From positions 154,413,187 through 154,477,186 of the forward strand of contig JAUPFV010000001.1 of the NCBI GenBank assembly GCA_036936605.1: a stretch of DNA of 64,000 nucleotides, in the 5' to 3' direction. The number at the start of each line of letters is the position of its first letter. The first letter of the stretch is position 1. The position numbers and the translations under genes were made by a program. Origin of the DNA: Limnanthes douglasii subsp. nivea. Its lineage: Eukaryota; Streptophyta; Magnoliopsida; Brassicales; Limnanthaceae. The notes below the pieces were generated by a model. That model was not told the DNA's origin, searched no databases, and saw only the letters and a program-made list of their open reading frames with translations. This document shows positions 32,565 to 44,873 of this stretch, one piece after another.

Positions 32565-32830
32565 GATTATTTGGATGGCGGTGTCGCGCGTATCAGTACT
32601 ATGAATTTACATGATATACATGATTACATCTTGTTCATGTTTGGTTGTACCTTATTCACCAACACAAGCCAAAAGACCATACATGTAGATTTTCTCCTAT
32701 ATGTACAGCTCATTGATAGGCTTGGTAACATAGCATGAGGTGTATGTGTGCTGGCATAGATTTATAGTGGTTTAGGATTAGTTTCAAATATGTCATTGAA
32801 GTGTCTGATTAGTTTCTCTGGATTGTTAGA
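32565..32830 (+). pseudogene. Plant mobile domain (PMD) fragment
   Basis: The reading NLHDIHDYILFMFGCTLFTN, then TSQKTIHVDFLLYVQLIDRL and, past a stop, GVCVLA-IYSGLG matches the central part of the plant mobile domain (PF10536): a hydrophobic GCTLF motif, then a D-L-G-WG...LA-LY stretch. PMD occurs in MAIN/MAIL-type proteins and in many plant transposons. The upstream part is replaced by the copy B LTR. In-frame stops show it is a relic. It is too degraded to say host gene or transposon. Confidence 0.6.
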
Positions 32831-34630
32831 TTGATATATCTACGATCAGGTCATATATTTTTTTTTCTTTTTTTTAATAGTTCCTATAGTCTATAAATTT
32901 CAAAGATTGTAAGCTAGTTTCCCAAAAAACTAACAGGGAAAAATGTTTGGCTAAAGTCTTACTACCGCGACGTCCTTACCGCTTAAGAGGATAAAATGTA
33001 AGTAGTTTTATTTAACAACTGTTAATTTTAACTCCACTCGTTAATTTCTTACAAAGTTATGTATTTATTTGTTTTGCAGATTTTGTTTAACCTTTTGTTG
33101 ACACAAAATAGGTGTTTCCAAATCAAGAGATTGAGTTATTTCATAATCTTATTCGGATTATGAATACGATTAAAGTATATATGTGGGATCAAGTGATGCA
33201 AAAATTTAGTTGGATATTTAGAGAAGTCACTCGATCCTACTGCACCCCAAACTAGTATTTAGAAAGAAGATAATTTACGGTATTGTTGTAACACGCGGGA
33301 TTGGGAAAACTAGCGGTCGCATTTGTATGTCATCGATAGGTATACACGAACTTTAACGGGAAGTAGTAGGACGACAATGCCTCAGTACGTATCTTATGTT
33401 GAAAAGTACGAATGGTTTCACATCGCTCCATATATCCTTGATAATTGTTATGTTGTTGAGGTGATTCATACGATAAATTGTATTCGACCTGTTAACGATA
33501 GCCTGTAAGAGGTTGTCAATTTCACGAAGAGAGTGCTATAAATCACAAGTCTTTAGCTCCTTATCATCCTAACTATCTTGTTATTATGTTTGTTTTCTCA
33601 GTGACGTACTTTGTCTTTCGAGAACTATTGTCGCACGTGCTGTTGGCGTTGTTGTTTTGTTTCGTGAAGTTGCATAACATAATATTTTGTTTTGCCGATG
33701 GACGTGTATGTTATATAACTCAAATTTGATTATTTATGTTTCACTTTTGCATTGTATTGATCTTGTTAAAAACTTATGTTGTTGTTTTTTGTGATTCCAA
33801 AATCTATATGGAGGGTTCATTACAATTGACTAAACTTGCGTTACTCGTCCCATCAATTAGAAAACTTCACATCGGTGGGTCAAAAATTTCTCACTCGCGA
33901 AAGCCAAATATGTCGCCACTTACCAAGTTCCCAATGAAGTAATGAGGATTAAATATCCATTCAAAAAATGGTCTGAGCATGGATGGAATTATCTGTCACC
34001 ATAGATGCGCCTTTAACGTCTACTATGTCAACTATCTATTTATTTTTGGTTGCTTGCATTTATATTTCTAATTATGTAGTGTTCTAAATTATGTGAACTA
34101 ATGAATGATGTTTTTATTTTAAAATTAACGTTATCATAATCTTCAAGACATACAAGTTTTTATTGTGGGAAATTGTACGTAGATTATAATGCCAAAGTTT
34201 TTAAACAAAAGCGGCTAAAGTAGTTACTTCGAGACTACAGATTTCAATTTTTTTATATCTCTTACAACGAGCATAAATCGGTAATACCCAAATCTTCCGC
34301 ATCTGATGAACGCAATTTTAGGAAACAAGAAGGTATCCTTGCACATAGGGCATTAGTCACAGTGTAAAGCTATAAAATGAAAACATAAAAAATACAATGG
34401 GATATCTAAAAGTTTGAATGTTTGATGAAATGAAATACTTACGGTAATAAAGTGGTTGGTATTGACCCGACCAAATTCGATTTCCAATCGGTTTGACATC
34501 GAAGGGGGTGCACCTCTTTACAATAGAAAAGAGAAACTAGCATCAACGGTATTCGATTGTCTAAAGAAATGGAGTATGCAGTTAAACATAGATACTATCC
34601 GAAGAACGGGATCTCATTTTTGTAAAACTA
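32831..34630. other. No recognised gene; AT-rich with short readings
   Basis: An acceptor-like TTGTTTTGCAG at 33070-33080 follows a T-rich tract. A 61-codon plus-strand reading at 33323-33508 (RYTRTLTGSSRTTMPQYVSY, YEWFHIAPYILDN) looks protein-like, but I cannot assign it. 33736-33942 and 34456-34644 are short readings without recognised motifs. This could be remains of a PMD- or MULE-associated gene with introns. Confidence 0.3.
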
Positions 34631-34639
34631 ATTACAAAA

Positions 34640-34890
34640 TCTAACTCTTATTTAGACAATCATCCTAAGTACGAATGACCTTCACTTAATTTTTTAGTCT
34701 CATGATTGTGAACCTCGCATAAGACCAGCACCACAAATCATCATTTATCATATTTTCTCTAAGCGAAAAATGACATCCTCATTTCTTGGTCTGATAGGCT
34801 TCTTCTTAAGATCCTTTGGTTCTACCAGCTTTGTGTACTATCCGGATCTTTCGCATACAAACATTAGTCTAGGAGATTTTCGGCTTTTTT
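34640..34890 (-). pseudogene. MULE/FAR1-type transposase N-terminal fragment
   Basis: On the minus strand, in three frames, I read LMFVCERSG-Y, then TKK-GCHFSLRENMINDD, then CEVHNHETKKLSEGHSYLG. The order CERSGxY, KKxGCxFxL, VHNHE, EGHSYxG is that of the N-terminal DNA-binding region of plant Mutator-like transposases and FAR1-related proteins. Two frameshifts and stops make it dead. The catalytic domain is not recognised in the 1.5 kb further along the minus strand. Confidence 0.65.
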
Positions 34891-35239
34891 CATCGTTGTG
34901 ATGTTATAATATAACTACAAACCCATTGTCCATTTCGGTAAGCTTAACCGAATCGACCAATTGTTGTTGTGTGTAGTTGGATTTGGTGTTGAACAAATGA
35001 CTATAATCAACAAACCAAGGCTTCTCTATTATTAATCCGGATTTATTAACGTTCTTCTCATACATATCCAAAATTTAATCATGAAAATCATAATTTAATG
35101 GTTCGTAGCTAACTTGGGTTCAACGAACAGACGATATAAAATTTCTACCCCGCTAGTTAGGTTTCCTACTGTTGGTGCAAAACTTCCACCCTGCCAGTTT
35201 GGGTAGCAAATCACAAAAGCCATTATTAAATTTTATTTA
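34891..35239. other. No gene seen
   Basis: Intergenic, AT-rich. A phrase of the type TTTCTACC-CGCTAGTTAGG / CTTCCACCCTGCCAGTTTGGG recurs loosely at 35140-35160 and 35185-35207. Confidence 0.4.
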
Positions 35240-37210
35240 ACACACCCCCCGGTAGGGCGACGCATCGCAACCTTTGGGGACAAAACGTAACCACCAGCAG
35301 TGCCAACAACAATAAGTCGTTTCTAATTATTAGCAACTACAACATAATATGTCAACGATATCCTACTTTCCCATCACATAGCCAACCTTTCTTGCAGTAA
35401 AATTTTAGCGTTGCTAATTCCTACTTTCAGTGTCATCAATGGTGGTTTATATGCGGTAAATAAGCTTGCCATACAGGATTTATTGATTCTTTCAACTGGA
35501 GCTTCATCCTTCGAAGAAGCCATGAAAATAAGTGTTGAAGTATGTCGCAACTCTCTCGCATGTGCGTAGGCAGCATAGTTGAACGCTCTCAAATGCCTCA
35601 GCTTAAATTTATCTCCAGTCCAAGCCTCTTGAGGACAAATGAGCTTAACTGTCGTAGATGGACTCCTATTGATTATATATGCAGCCATAATCACAGTTTC
35701 TTCCCACAACCTTCTGCACATTCCAGCTGTTAAAAGCATACACTTAACATTTTCTAGCAATGTTTGGTTCATTCTTTTAGAAATTTCATTATGTTGGGGA
35801 GTCCCACTTATGGGTTGATGTCTAGAAATGCCAAATTTTGCACACTAGCTAGTAAACTATTTATTCTCACATTCCAAGCCATTATTAGTCTGAAGCTTCT
35901 TTAGCACATTGGCGATTGGATTATCTACCAATATGTTCGAGGTCACAAAATAATAGAATTCATTATCATTTGTCTTCAAAAGTATAATCCATACTTTTCA
36001 AGAATAATCATCAATCAACGACATAAAGTACTTTGCACCGTCTATAATAGGTTCACATACCAGATTCCAAAGGTCTGAATGAACATAATCAAGAACTTTA
36101 TTGGTTGTCTTGTTGTTAGGTAGAAATGTTACCCTCTTGCTCCTACCCAATACATAGTTTTCACAAAATCTCAACTTCTGAAATGCATTACCATCAAACA
36201 ACACATATTTCGTTAGTTCACCAAGTCCATTCTAACTTAAATATCTCAGCTGAAGATGTCATAACCCGATAGAGTATTTATCTGTACTAAACACTCATTT
36301 TACCACTACAAAGCCTTCAAGAAATAAAACCTTGTTGGTCTTATAGAATTTCATCACAACAAGTGATCCTTACAAAATATTTAATTCGTTGTCTCCATCC
36401 TTATATGTAAACTTGTATTCATCTAACATCCCAATAGAAAACAGGTTTATTTCACTTTGGGCATGTACCTCAAATTATTAATAACTCTCTCAATTTTATA
36501 GATAATTTGATCCGTCTGGTCCCAATCCCTTTGACGTCACAGGATTTGTTATTGTCGATGATGACCCTTCCACCATCAAGAATTCTAAAGTATTCAAACC
36601 AATACTTATTAGAAGTCATATGTAATAATGAAACCAAATCCAGGATATATTTATTTTTGGTACCTACAAGTATAAGAAGTTATTAACCTTCAGCTTACTC
36701 ACAATCATCATACAACATTTCTTTATCTCTGGTTTTAGTTTTCTGATAGTTGTTGTCATTTATTTCTCTATCTAGTTTTTTACTCATATGTTATTTTTTC
36801 TTGTATACCCAACACATTACTTTATAACCAATTGCAAGACCCTTGGACTTCGACTGAGAGTTTCCTCACCTCTTACTTGAAGCTCTCTTTCCTAGCCTTT
36901 CCTTTGCACTCAGTTCATTCCCTTCAGAGTCAACCCTTGAGAATAGTCTTTATTTGAAGATCTTATTTAGTTCAAAGTGATCTTCGCTTCAGATATCATA
37001 AACGAGTGTTTGCCATCGAGCATTGTGTCTCCAAAATATTCATACATCTTTAACAGAGATTACTAGGATGATTTCTTGGTCATCTTCCTCTACCTTTATA
37101 CCAACTGCATTCAAGTCGAGTATGATTATGTTGTAATCGTCTAGGTGGTTTCAGATCTCTCTGCTACTATCTATAGAAAATGTGAAAACCGTTTCTTGAG
37201 ATATAATCAT
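35240..37210 (-). pseudogene. Ty1/copia gag-pol relic (minus strand)
   Basis: Read from 37210 downward: a gag end near 37070-37200 (LPDDYNHIILDLNAVGIKVE), a basic stretch, a protease-like region with LDGGRVIIDNNKSCDVKGIG at 36500-36600, and GAG-pre-integrase plus integrase. 36204-35998 reads AFQKLRFCENYVLGRSKRV and KVLDYVHSDLWNLV with SLIDDYS. 35772-35374 reads MNQTLLENVKCMLLTAGMCR, LWEETVIMAAYIINRSPSTT, EAWTGDKFKLRHLRAFNYAA. These are Ty1/copia integrase signatures. Order protease-integrase, and RT not found. Many stops. Confidence 0.85.
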
Positions 37211-37231
37211 TTAACTCTCTAGAGGTAAAGT

Positions 37232-37590
37232 TGGTGAGTATTATTACTAATGAATGGGTATTTTTGGGCAAAAACTTTATTTAATAGGATATTAATTTCA
37301 AGACTATAGGGTAGAGAGATAAAAGAGGTGGGTAGTAACTATTAATTTCTCTAGAAAAGTCCAATCTCTTAAATGAAGTTGGTTGGGGTATTTATACTTG
37401 TTTTATGACCCAAGAGTTGTTCGGGTCGGAATTTGGATTCGGATCAGGCTTTAAAGCCCAAAACAAAAACTAGTCAACATACAGCTGAATCATAGTCCAC
37501 TTAGTTTTACTATTCATAAAAAGTTTAATGTAGAAGATGCTAGAATTACCCCTTCAGATTAGGCACTTCTAAAATTATCCAACCCTATCG
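37232..37590 (-). repeat. LTR of a family-II Tat fragment
   Basis: The plus strand starts TGGTGAGTATTATTACTAA and ends near AACCCTATCG, followed by GTAGCCCCTTTAGGTCTTTC, whose reverse is the polypurine-like AAAGGGGCTACC. The El4 LTRs have the same two ends (TGGTGATGATAAAAACTAA ... CCCTATT). The element is in minus orientation; only its 3' LTR and accessory gene start remain. Confidence 0.65.
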
Positions 37591-38037
37591 GTAGCCCCTT
37601 TAGGTCTTTCAAAAAGGTTTTTGGAAGATATAACTTTTCAAATAAAAGACTGCAATTGGATACAAGGTGTATTTGGGAGAGATTTTATTTAAGGATAAAA
37701 TTTTAGATTGGATCCGAAGCACTTTCTCCTTTATGAGAAAGAACCCAACGGTCAGAATTTTGATTAATGTTGTTTTTATTTACACGTGTCAGTTCTTGGT
37801 TCGATCTTTTAGCCGTTTTTCGTTCTTGGTACTTGTACCTGTTTTGAAAAACTTAATTATGGTGTATTCAATGGCCCCCAATCATCACTAAATTTTTTTA
37901 TCTCCCCTATGTAAATCACTCAAGTGTTTTTTACCTTTATATAACACTGTTTTACTGTTTCTTTTTTTAGAACAGGAAAACTTTCCAGAGAGAGAAAACT
38001 TTGAAGTTGCAATTTTGTTTTAAGTTTAAGAGTTTAT

Positions 38038-38330
38038 ATGTTCACAGCTAGAACTGTTATAATCAAAGGAGGTTGGATAAATTTTTCTGAGTTGGAAATA
38101 TCAAGAAAGGAAGCAAGAACCGTTGCTAGAATTCCTCCTTCTTCTGGTGTAGTGATTAGCCAGACAATACCAGAGTCGGACAAGAGTTCATCCTCATCCA
38201 GAACCTCAGTAATTCGAAAGTGATTCGATATTAGGCATCCTCACCTTTCCTCTGGTAGTCCAAACTGATATGGTATCTCCAGTATTCTCGGACGTCTCAA
38301 CTTGTTGAAAAATCTATCCTCTATGAAGAT
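38038..38330 (+). pseudogene. Accessory gene start, family-II Tat fragment
   Basis: ATG at 38038 encodes MFTARTVIIKGGWINFSELE, then ISQTIPESDKSSSSSRTS, and stops at 38221. The start matches El2 (MFTARTALIKGGWLNLSELE) and El4 (MFTARTTLIKAGWPNLSGLE). It lies about 450 bp downstream of the LTR, as expected for the antisense gene of a minus-strand element. The rest of the element is missing beyond about 38330. Confidence 0.8.
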
Positions 38331-39733
38331 GTATCATATTTTTTGATGTAATTGATGAGTTAAGATTTCACCTTAGTGAATTTCTATAAGAGTAGTATAG
38401 AGAGAGAAAGAGTTAGAGGTTTTAGAAAGAGAAAGTTCAAGTACAAATGAGTTCAACAGAAAAAGTGTTCAACCTTTTTATTAGAGTAGCCTTGTCCTTT
38501 ATATAGAGGAGCTAAGACTTAGTCTTAAAGTGGAATCTGTTACAAAAAAGGACAAATTGTTATTTAGTCCTTAATAATTATACATAATCACAAATATTCT
38601 CTAAAACTTATATTACATGTAATTTAAGGACTAAACTTATATTATTTACAATTTAATCCTCAAAATCCTACTTTCATATCAGTAATAATAAGGAAAATAA
38701 TAGGAATAATAAATTAAACACCCATGATAATATTTAATATGGTTCAGATTGTGAATAAATTCTACATCCATGAGTAACGAACACTATGTTATTTTTATCA
38801 ACCTAAGTTTACAAGAAGACTTCCAAACATTAAACACTCAATAACTCTACTATGTTATAAAACTTTTTTGTTTGCTTACAAAGAAACATGAATCTCATAA
38901 TGCATATTCAAGTGTCTTCTCATATGTCAACTATAACCAAAGCTATAAGCTTTTTATTTTATAAAATTAGATCCTATTTATTACTAATAAGAATATAGAC
39001 TCACCTCTCAAGTCACTCGTCTCACCACACTTTGAAATACTATATTGCTGATTTTGTTGATAAAATTTACAAGTAAAGCCCTAGTTTCACTTGAGATCTG
39101 ATGGTTCAAATAAAACCTTAATACGTCAGACACTCCACATTAAATATTAATGAATAATTATAATAAATCCATAATTCAATAGATGTTCCATATTAAATCC
39201 CTTTAATCAACACTTGTAATAAATCTCTAACATAATAGGCATTCCAGATTAAATCTCTTAATCAAGGGTTGAGATTTAGAATCATACTTTAAATTCTATA
39301 AGCCCAATCTGAAACCATTATCAGAACACAAATGTATTGTAACTTTGACCTATGTAGTTTTAACACATGTAGCTTCGATAAAATTCTTCGAATGAGAGAA
39401 TCGACAATATCCTTTGGCTCAGTATCTACTCATTTGACTCAAGTATTTCACATAGTAGAAACAACCATAATATTTTTGGCCAAGCTTGCGCATAGGTTCC
39501 AGCAAATGTCTTTGCACCTAAATCATAGCCACAATTATATCTTAAGATAATCCAATCATTTGCGTTTATACATGTCTTAAGCTGATCCACCTTTGGCCCA
39601 TGTAGTCCTTTGCTAGTACATTTGTTGACAAGTTAATTCTAGCATACAACTAACAAATTATATAATGCTAATGTAAATATATTTTTATTTAGTTTGAAAT
39701 TATAACTCATAATGAAATATAAAAATTTCCAAA
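38331..39733. other. AT-rich non-coding stretch, possibly a copia LTR
   Basis: There is no gene. It lies directly upstream of a Ty1/copia-like primer site (39735) and so may include its decayed 5' LTR. Phrases such as AATCTCTTAATCAA / AATCCCTTTAATCAA recur near 39195 and 39255. Confidence 0.35.
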
Positions 39734-39734
39734 T

Positions 39735-40740
39735 TGGTGTGAGAGCCAATGGTAAATGTAATAGGTCAATTTTAGCGATCATAACTGATGAAGGAGAATT
39801 ATGATAACAGAACATTCAAGTGAAAGGTATTATATGATCTCAATAACCGTAAAGAGGTGGTCAAATAAAGTCTCGAATAACCAATAAATACCAAAGGGTC
39901 AAATAATACATTACAAGAGACACAATCTAAGGATAACGTGTCACTATACATGTTGTTCTAAGTCATTGACGAGTGAGGGTTAAAGAAGATTATCGGTGAA
40001 AATTCATTAAAATAAGCCTTGGATATTTTATAAAAAGTTCAAAATTTTGATTTTTTTTTCAAGAAAGTGCATCGCTAAACTATTCATAACAAGCTTTAGA
40101 GCATAAATATGAAAGATGTGGAAGTTTTATATGACGATATCATGTGTGTACAAATCGTGGTAAACAAAATAATTCGTAATGATGAAGCAATAACCGATGC
40201 ATGAGTTGTGGAGAATATTTTGAGATATTTAATCGATAATTTTGAAAACATTATGTGCGCAATATGATAATAAAAAAAATATTGCGATGCTTATAGTTGA
40301 CCATCTTGTTGGTTCTCTTCAGGCATACAAACAACGTAAGAAGAAGAAAAAAACTACATAAAAAAATTAAAAAAAATATGACAATTAAAGATGAAAATTT
40401 ACTCAATTATCAAAGTCTACAAGGTAGAGAGAGTGACCATAAAAGTTGTAATCACAACTGTAGTTAAGATTAATACAAGAAGAAAGAGTAGATGAGTTAA
40501 CCAGAATGACATCAAATAGGTGGCTAAACACATTCTAACATTGAGTGATACAAGTTTCATAAGTATGGTCATTGCGTAAATAATTACTACTCTGAAAATT
40601 GTTATAGATATGGTACAATAAGATATCTTACAAAATATTTGTGAGTTAATGTTAACAAAGAGAGGGAGGTCACAACTCGTTAAATGAGTAGAAAAAAGAA
40701 CACTGAGATAGTTTCAATTGTGAATGATATATATATATTA
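39735..40740 (+). pseudogene. Ty1/copia primer site and gag relic
   Basis: TGGTGTGAGAGC at 39735-39746 is a mutated TGGTATCAGAGC initiator-Met primer site, followed by CCAATGGTAAATG. Gag of the UBN2 type follows in changing frames: VVNKIIRNDEAITDA-VVENIL, LIDNFENIMCAI (40165-40265), then a Lys-rich stretch and a remnant zinc knuckle (KYGHCVNNYYSENCYRY, about 40555-40610). Many stops. Copy D of family I begins just downstream. Confidence 0.75.
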
Positions 40741-40904
40741 TGATTTTAGTTAAATGTTGTTAAGGCAATTTTTTTTGTTTCTTTATCACTGTCATGATCA
40801 ACTACATTGTTTTGAAGCATATTATAAGTTGTTAAGTCCTAATTTGTTTCCTACCCAAAAAAATAGACATTTTACAAACATGAACCTCCAGTTCAGTTTT
40901 CTAA

Positions 40905-41296
40905 CACCTCCGAGCAAAAGCTATCATCAAAGGTGAATACTTTTAGGATTTTACCGAGTAAAGATGAAGCCGAGTAGATGTAGCCATCAAGCATATGCAT
41001 AACGACGAAACTGATCAAACTCGTTTATCGTGTTCGAGTGACTAAGGAAAGAGTTTTAACTAAATCATTATTGGTTAACTAGTTAACGCATAACGGCTAT
41101 AGTAATGATCAAAATTTTAGGGCCATTGTCGTTAATATGAGTCTATGTGCACAATTAGTGGAATTATACAATAAGTAGCAGTTTGAAACTGTTATAAAAT
41201 AATATAAATAGGTAGACAATTCGTGAATAATGTATATTTTCTTCTTTGATAAAAAAATTCTATTTAGCATTATATTTGTTATATTTTCCCATAACA
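40905..41296 (+). repeat. 5' LTR of copy D (left end truncated)
   Basis: It aligns with the 3' LTR right half: TTACCGAG-AAAGATGAAGCCGAG, GACTAAGGAAAGA, GTGCACAATTAGTGGAAT, AATAAGTAGCAGTTTGAA, TATAAAT at 41203, and the end CCATAACA at 41296. Alignment is lost left of about 40905, so roughly the first 340 bp of the LTR are missing. Confidence 0.75.
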
Positions 41297-41299
41297 TTT

Positions 41300-41317
41300 T
41301 GGCACCGTCTGTGGGAA
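41300..41317 (+). other. Primer binding site of copy D
   Basis: TGGCACCGTCTGTGGGAA lies 3 bp after the LTR end. It resembles the TGGCGCCGTCTGTGGGAA site common in plant gypsy elements. I do not name the tRNA. Confidence 0.65.
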
Positions 41318-41355
41318 CGTCTAATAAAAACACTCAGTAGTGAGATTTTCTAACC

Positions 41356-42990
41356 ATGGTAGTAACAAGATCAGGGATCAAAAGGGAAGTTCCGGAACGG
41401 AATGAGGCAACAGATCACTGACGAAATACGGTGAATCAATCGGATGGGAAGATTCAGCTGCCTCCTGTCACTACCACAAATCGAGATTTAGTGGAGGCAA
41501 CTCGCATTGAAGCAGGCTCTCGGGCTGGTCAGCCAACATTCACTATCGGACCAGAGATTATACCACTCGCCCCTAAAAATATTGTGGGCCCAGCTTTGCA
41601 GGAAGTAGCGGGCGGTAACCCGGCAGTCACGCCAACATTCCAACAGTTAGAGCAACAGCTTCCACACCTACAACAGGAACAACATAGGGTAGCATCTGAG
41701 TGAGATGTTAGGGACCAGGCCACACACGCTACCATAGCGGAACTGAACGATGTACTGCACGCATTGACGGCCAAGGTGCGGGCGGTATCGATCTGGGCCA
41801 GATGCTTGTCGTGCTAACCGAGGGGATTTCTCGTCCAAATGCAAGGATAAAGGAGAAAGAGAATAGGAAAATGGTGACAAAAGACCTTTGAAGGGATAGG
41901 AACCGCGGCTAGATGGGAAAACCTATACTCTAAAAAGGGCTTAGGATAACAAGGACGTGCAATACGATCAAGTACGACCAAGAATATTCATCTATGTTCT
42001 TAAAGAGTCTCCGTTCATGGAGAAGATTCTCAAAGCCTAGTTCCTCAGAAAGTTTGACCCATTCAGAATAGAAGTGTATGATGGTCAGGGGATCCAAAGA
42101 GGCATCAGGAGCAGTTATGTAATATTATGATGGTGTAAACCCGGATGATGTTATGATATGCCGAGCCATGTCTATGACTCTTAAAGGTAACACGATCGAC
42201 TGGTTTAGAAATCTTCCTAAGGGATCTATTTATGATTTTGCAGGTTTGTGGAAAACCTTCCGAGAAAGATTCGTGGAAAACAAAGAAACTTTGACGCAAA
42301 TGAGACTTAATTGTGGACATCTACCAAAGATAAGGTGAGTCGTTAAAAAGATATGTTAAGCGTTTGTCTACAGTATGGATGGTTTGCCAGGTTTAGAAGA
42401 GAACATGGTGGTCGCCTCCTTCAAGAGAGGCCTCAATCTACGAGGTGAACTTTATGCTGATCTAATCAAATTCCCAGTGGAGAAGATGAGAGATTTGCTA
42501 GCCCGAGCAGATCAGTTCATCAGAGTAGACGATGCTAGAAAATGAGATTTGCCGGAAAGGCATGCTTCTGATCTGAAAGGAGGATTGTATAACAGAAAAA
42601 TGATAGATAATGGGCCTCACCGAGAGAATTCTCGTCGACCAACACATTATGATAATTTGTCCAGACTGTTTACCCCGTTAACCAAGACCATCTCAGTTAT
42701 TTATGATCGAACAAAGGGAAGAACAAGATAGCAGCCTCTCGAGTTATGAGTGCACCTGGTTATATGAGATCAAGCAGACACTTCTGCTCCTACCAAAATG
42801 ACCATGGTCATCTGACTGATGAATATTGGCAGCTGAAAGAGAAAATTCAAATATTGATAGACAACTGTGAGCTCATCCAGTTCGTTAAATAGCAATATCG
42901 TCATCGCCAATCCAAGCAAAAGGACAAACCTCGACCAGTCAACGAAGAGAGACCTTATGAAGATAAGTAGATAAATGCCAGGAAATAACA
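41356..42990 (+). pseudogene. Gag pseudogene of copy D
   Basis: The ATG at 41356 begins MVVTRSGIKREVPERNEATD, with a stop shortly after. Then a Pro/Gln-rich N-terminal half (open 41431-41703), LNDVLHALTAKVRA, VQYDQVRPRIF, and the gag domain MSMTLKGNTIDWFRNLPKGS, WKTFRERFVENKE (42165-42290). It continues with YADLIKFPVEKMRDLLARAD and the zinc-binding-like HFCSYQNDHGHLTDEYWQL (42776-42835). Several frameshifts. Confidence 0.8.
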
Positions 42991-43099
42991 ACAGCTACTT
43001 ACCATTACTGGAGGATATACTGAGGTAGTCAACAACTCAATATCTAACAAAAGAGCAAGAGCCAATCACGAAGTATAGGCGGTCGAAGCTTCATTTTGC

Positions 43100-43620
43100 C
43101 ACAATTACCGAGATTATGTTGTTGACCTTACATTTAATGATGATGATGATTTAAGATAGGTCACCACGCCACATGAGGATGCATTAACGGTAAACGTGGA
43201 AATTTGAGGAATAATTTTTACTCAGCTCTTAGTCGATGGAGGCAGTTCAGCCAATATCATCTTCAAAGCCAGCTCTGATCGAATACAAGAAGTTCCTCCC
43301 TACAAACCCACCCATCGAACTCTGGTAGAATATGAAGGCAATGTGTCTCAATGTGTGGGGGAGTTCGAGCTCATGGTCAAAGTCGGTTATGGGGCCACTA
43401 AGAAAGAGCTTAAGACGTTGTTCATGATCTCTGATGCCTGTATCTCTTACCACGCGATCATTGGATGGCCATGGTTACATTGGACGGATTCCATCCCATG
43501 CAGTTTCACACAATGTATCAAATACCCGGTTGGGAATGTTGTTGGAAACATTAGAGGCAGTTAATGAACTGCTAGGACTTGTTATGTAGTTATGGTTGAT
43601 CCAACCAAGCCTCTCTGATA
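43100..43620 (+). pseudogene. Protease pseudogene of copy D
   Basis: VTTPHEDALTVNVEI, LLVDGGSSANIIFKASSDRI (catalytic Asp near 43232), NVSQCVGEFELMVKVGYGAT, then ISDACISYHAIIGWPWLHWT and KYPVGNVVGNIRGS, followed by a stop at 43562. The order and residues are those of the retropepsin domain of Tat elements. One frame change between the halves near 43330. Confidence 0.8.
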
Positions 43621-44830
43621 ACAATTAATTGGTGAGGGGTGCGTAAAGAAGAAATCATAACATTACATTCACCTGATCCTATAGATGACCCTATAGAAAC
43701 CGAGCAGCCTGACGCAGATCCTCCAGATTCATTTGAGAAGTTGGAGGCAGAGGGCCGCACATTGCGACTAGGTAACCATTTTAATCCCACTGATAAACAT
43801 CTTTTACTTGACATGTTAGTAAGAAACTTGGATATTTTTGTTTGAGACGCTAGTGATGTGCTAGGGGTTGACCCGTCTATAATTTGCCACGAATTAGCAA
43901 TTGATACATGTGTCAAGCCCGTGCGACATAAGAGATGTTCAATTTATGTTGAGAATAATGAGGCCATAAGTGTTGAGGTAGATAAGTTATCTCGGCTCGG
44001 GCATACTTGACGAGATCGGTATCCGGTATGGGTCGCAAAACCAGTGTTAGTAAAAAATAAAGACGGTCAATGGCGCATGTGCATTGATTTCACATATCTG
44101 AATCAAGCGTGCCTAAAAGAAACTTTTCATCTGCCTCGTATCGATCATTTGGTAGATTTAGCATCGGAGTGCGAGTTTATTTTATTCATGGATGTGTACT
44201 CTGGCTACAATCAGATTCTCCTCAACCCGTCCGATGAGGAGCACACGACGTTCTAAACCGAGCGTGACCTATAATGTTATATTGTGATGTTGTTTAGCTT
44301 AAAGAATGCAGACTCCATATACCAGCATCTTGTGAATTCAAAGATCACTTAGGATAACATATGAAGGTGTATATCGATGACATGATTGTCAAAACGCACA
44401 CAACAGATAAGCAGTTTGAGATACTCCAAATCGTATTCAACCTGCTACGAGCAGATTTAATTTAAAGATCAACCCTGTGAAATGCTCTTTCGTCGTACAC
44501 AACGGTAAATACTTGGGGTATATAGTTAGTAAGAAGGGCATTGAAGCTGACCCTACCCAGTTGCAAGCAGTCATACATATGGAACTACAAAAAAATATCA
44601 AAGAGGTCCAATGTCTGATGGGACACCTAACAGCATTGTCCTATCTTATATCAAGAGCCTCCGACAAAAGTTACCTTTTTTAATGTCCTTCGAGGTGCTA
44701 AAAATTTGCATGGACTAAGGAGTGCAATACAGCCTTCTAGGCATTGAAGAACTATCTCACATCACCAAAAGTACAATATGCCCCGGTGGCAGGTGAGCCT
44801 TTGTTCTTATACTTATATTTTTCACCTTTC
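43621..44830 (+). pseudogene. RT and start of RNase H of copy D
   Basis: 43639-43845 is the acidic linker (HSPDPIDDPIETEQPDADPP). RT: PVLVKNKDGQWRMCIDFTYL, FILFMDVYSGYNQILLNPSD (44044-44256), then YIDDMIVKTHT at about 44369-44400 and MKCSFVVHNGKYLGYIVSKK, TQLQAVIHMELQKNIKEVQC (44477-44683). RNase H begins with LFLYLYFSPFSFIIVLIRK at 44800-44855. Stops and frameshifts lie between these. Confidence 0.85.
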
Positions 44831-44873
44831 TCATTTATTATAGTGTTAATAAGGAAACAAGAGGGTATTCAGC

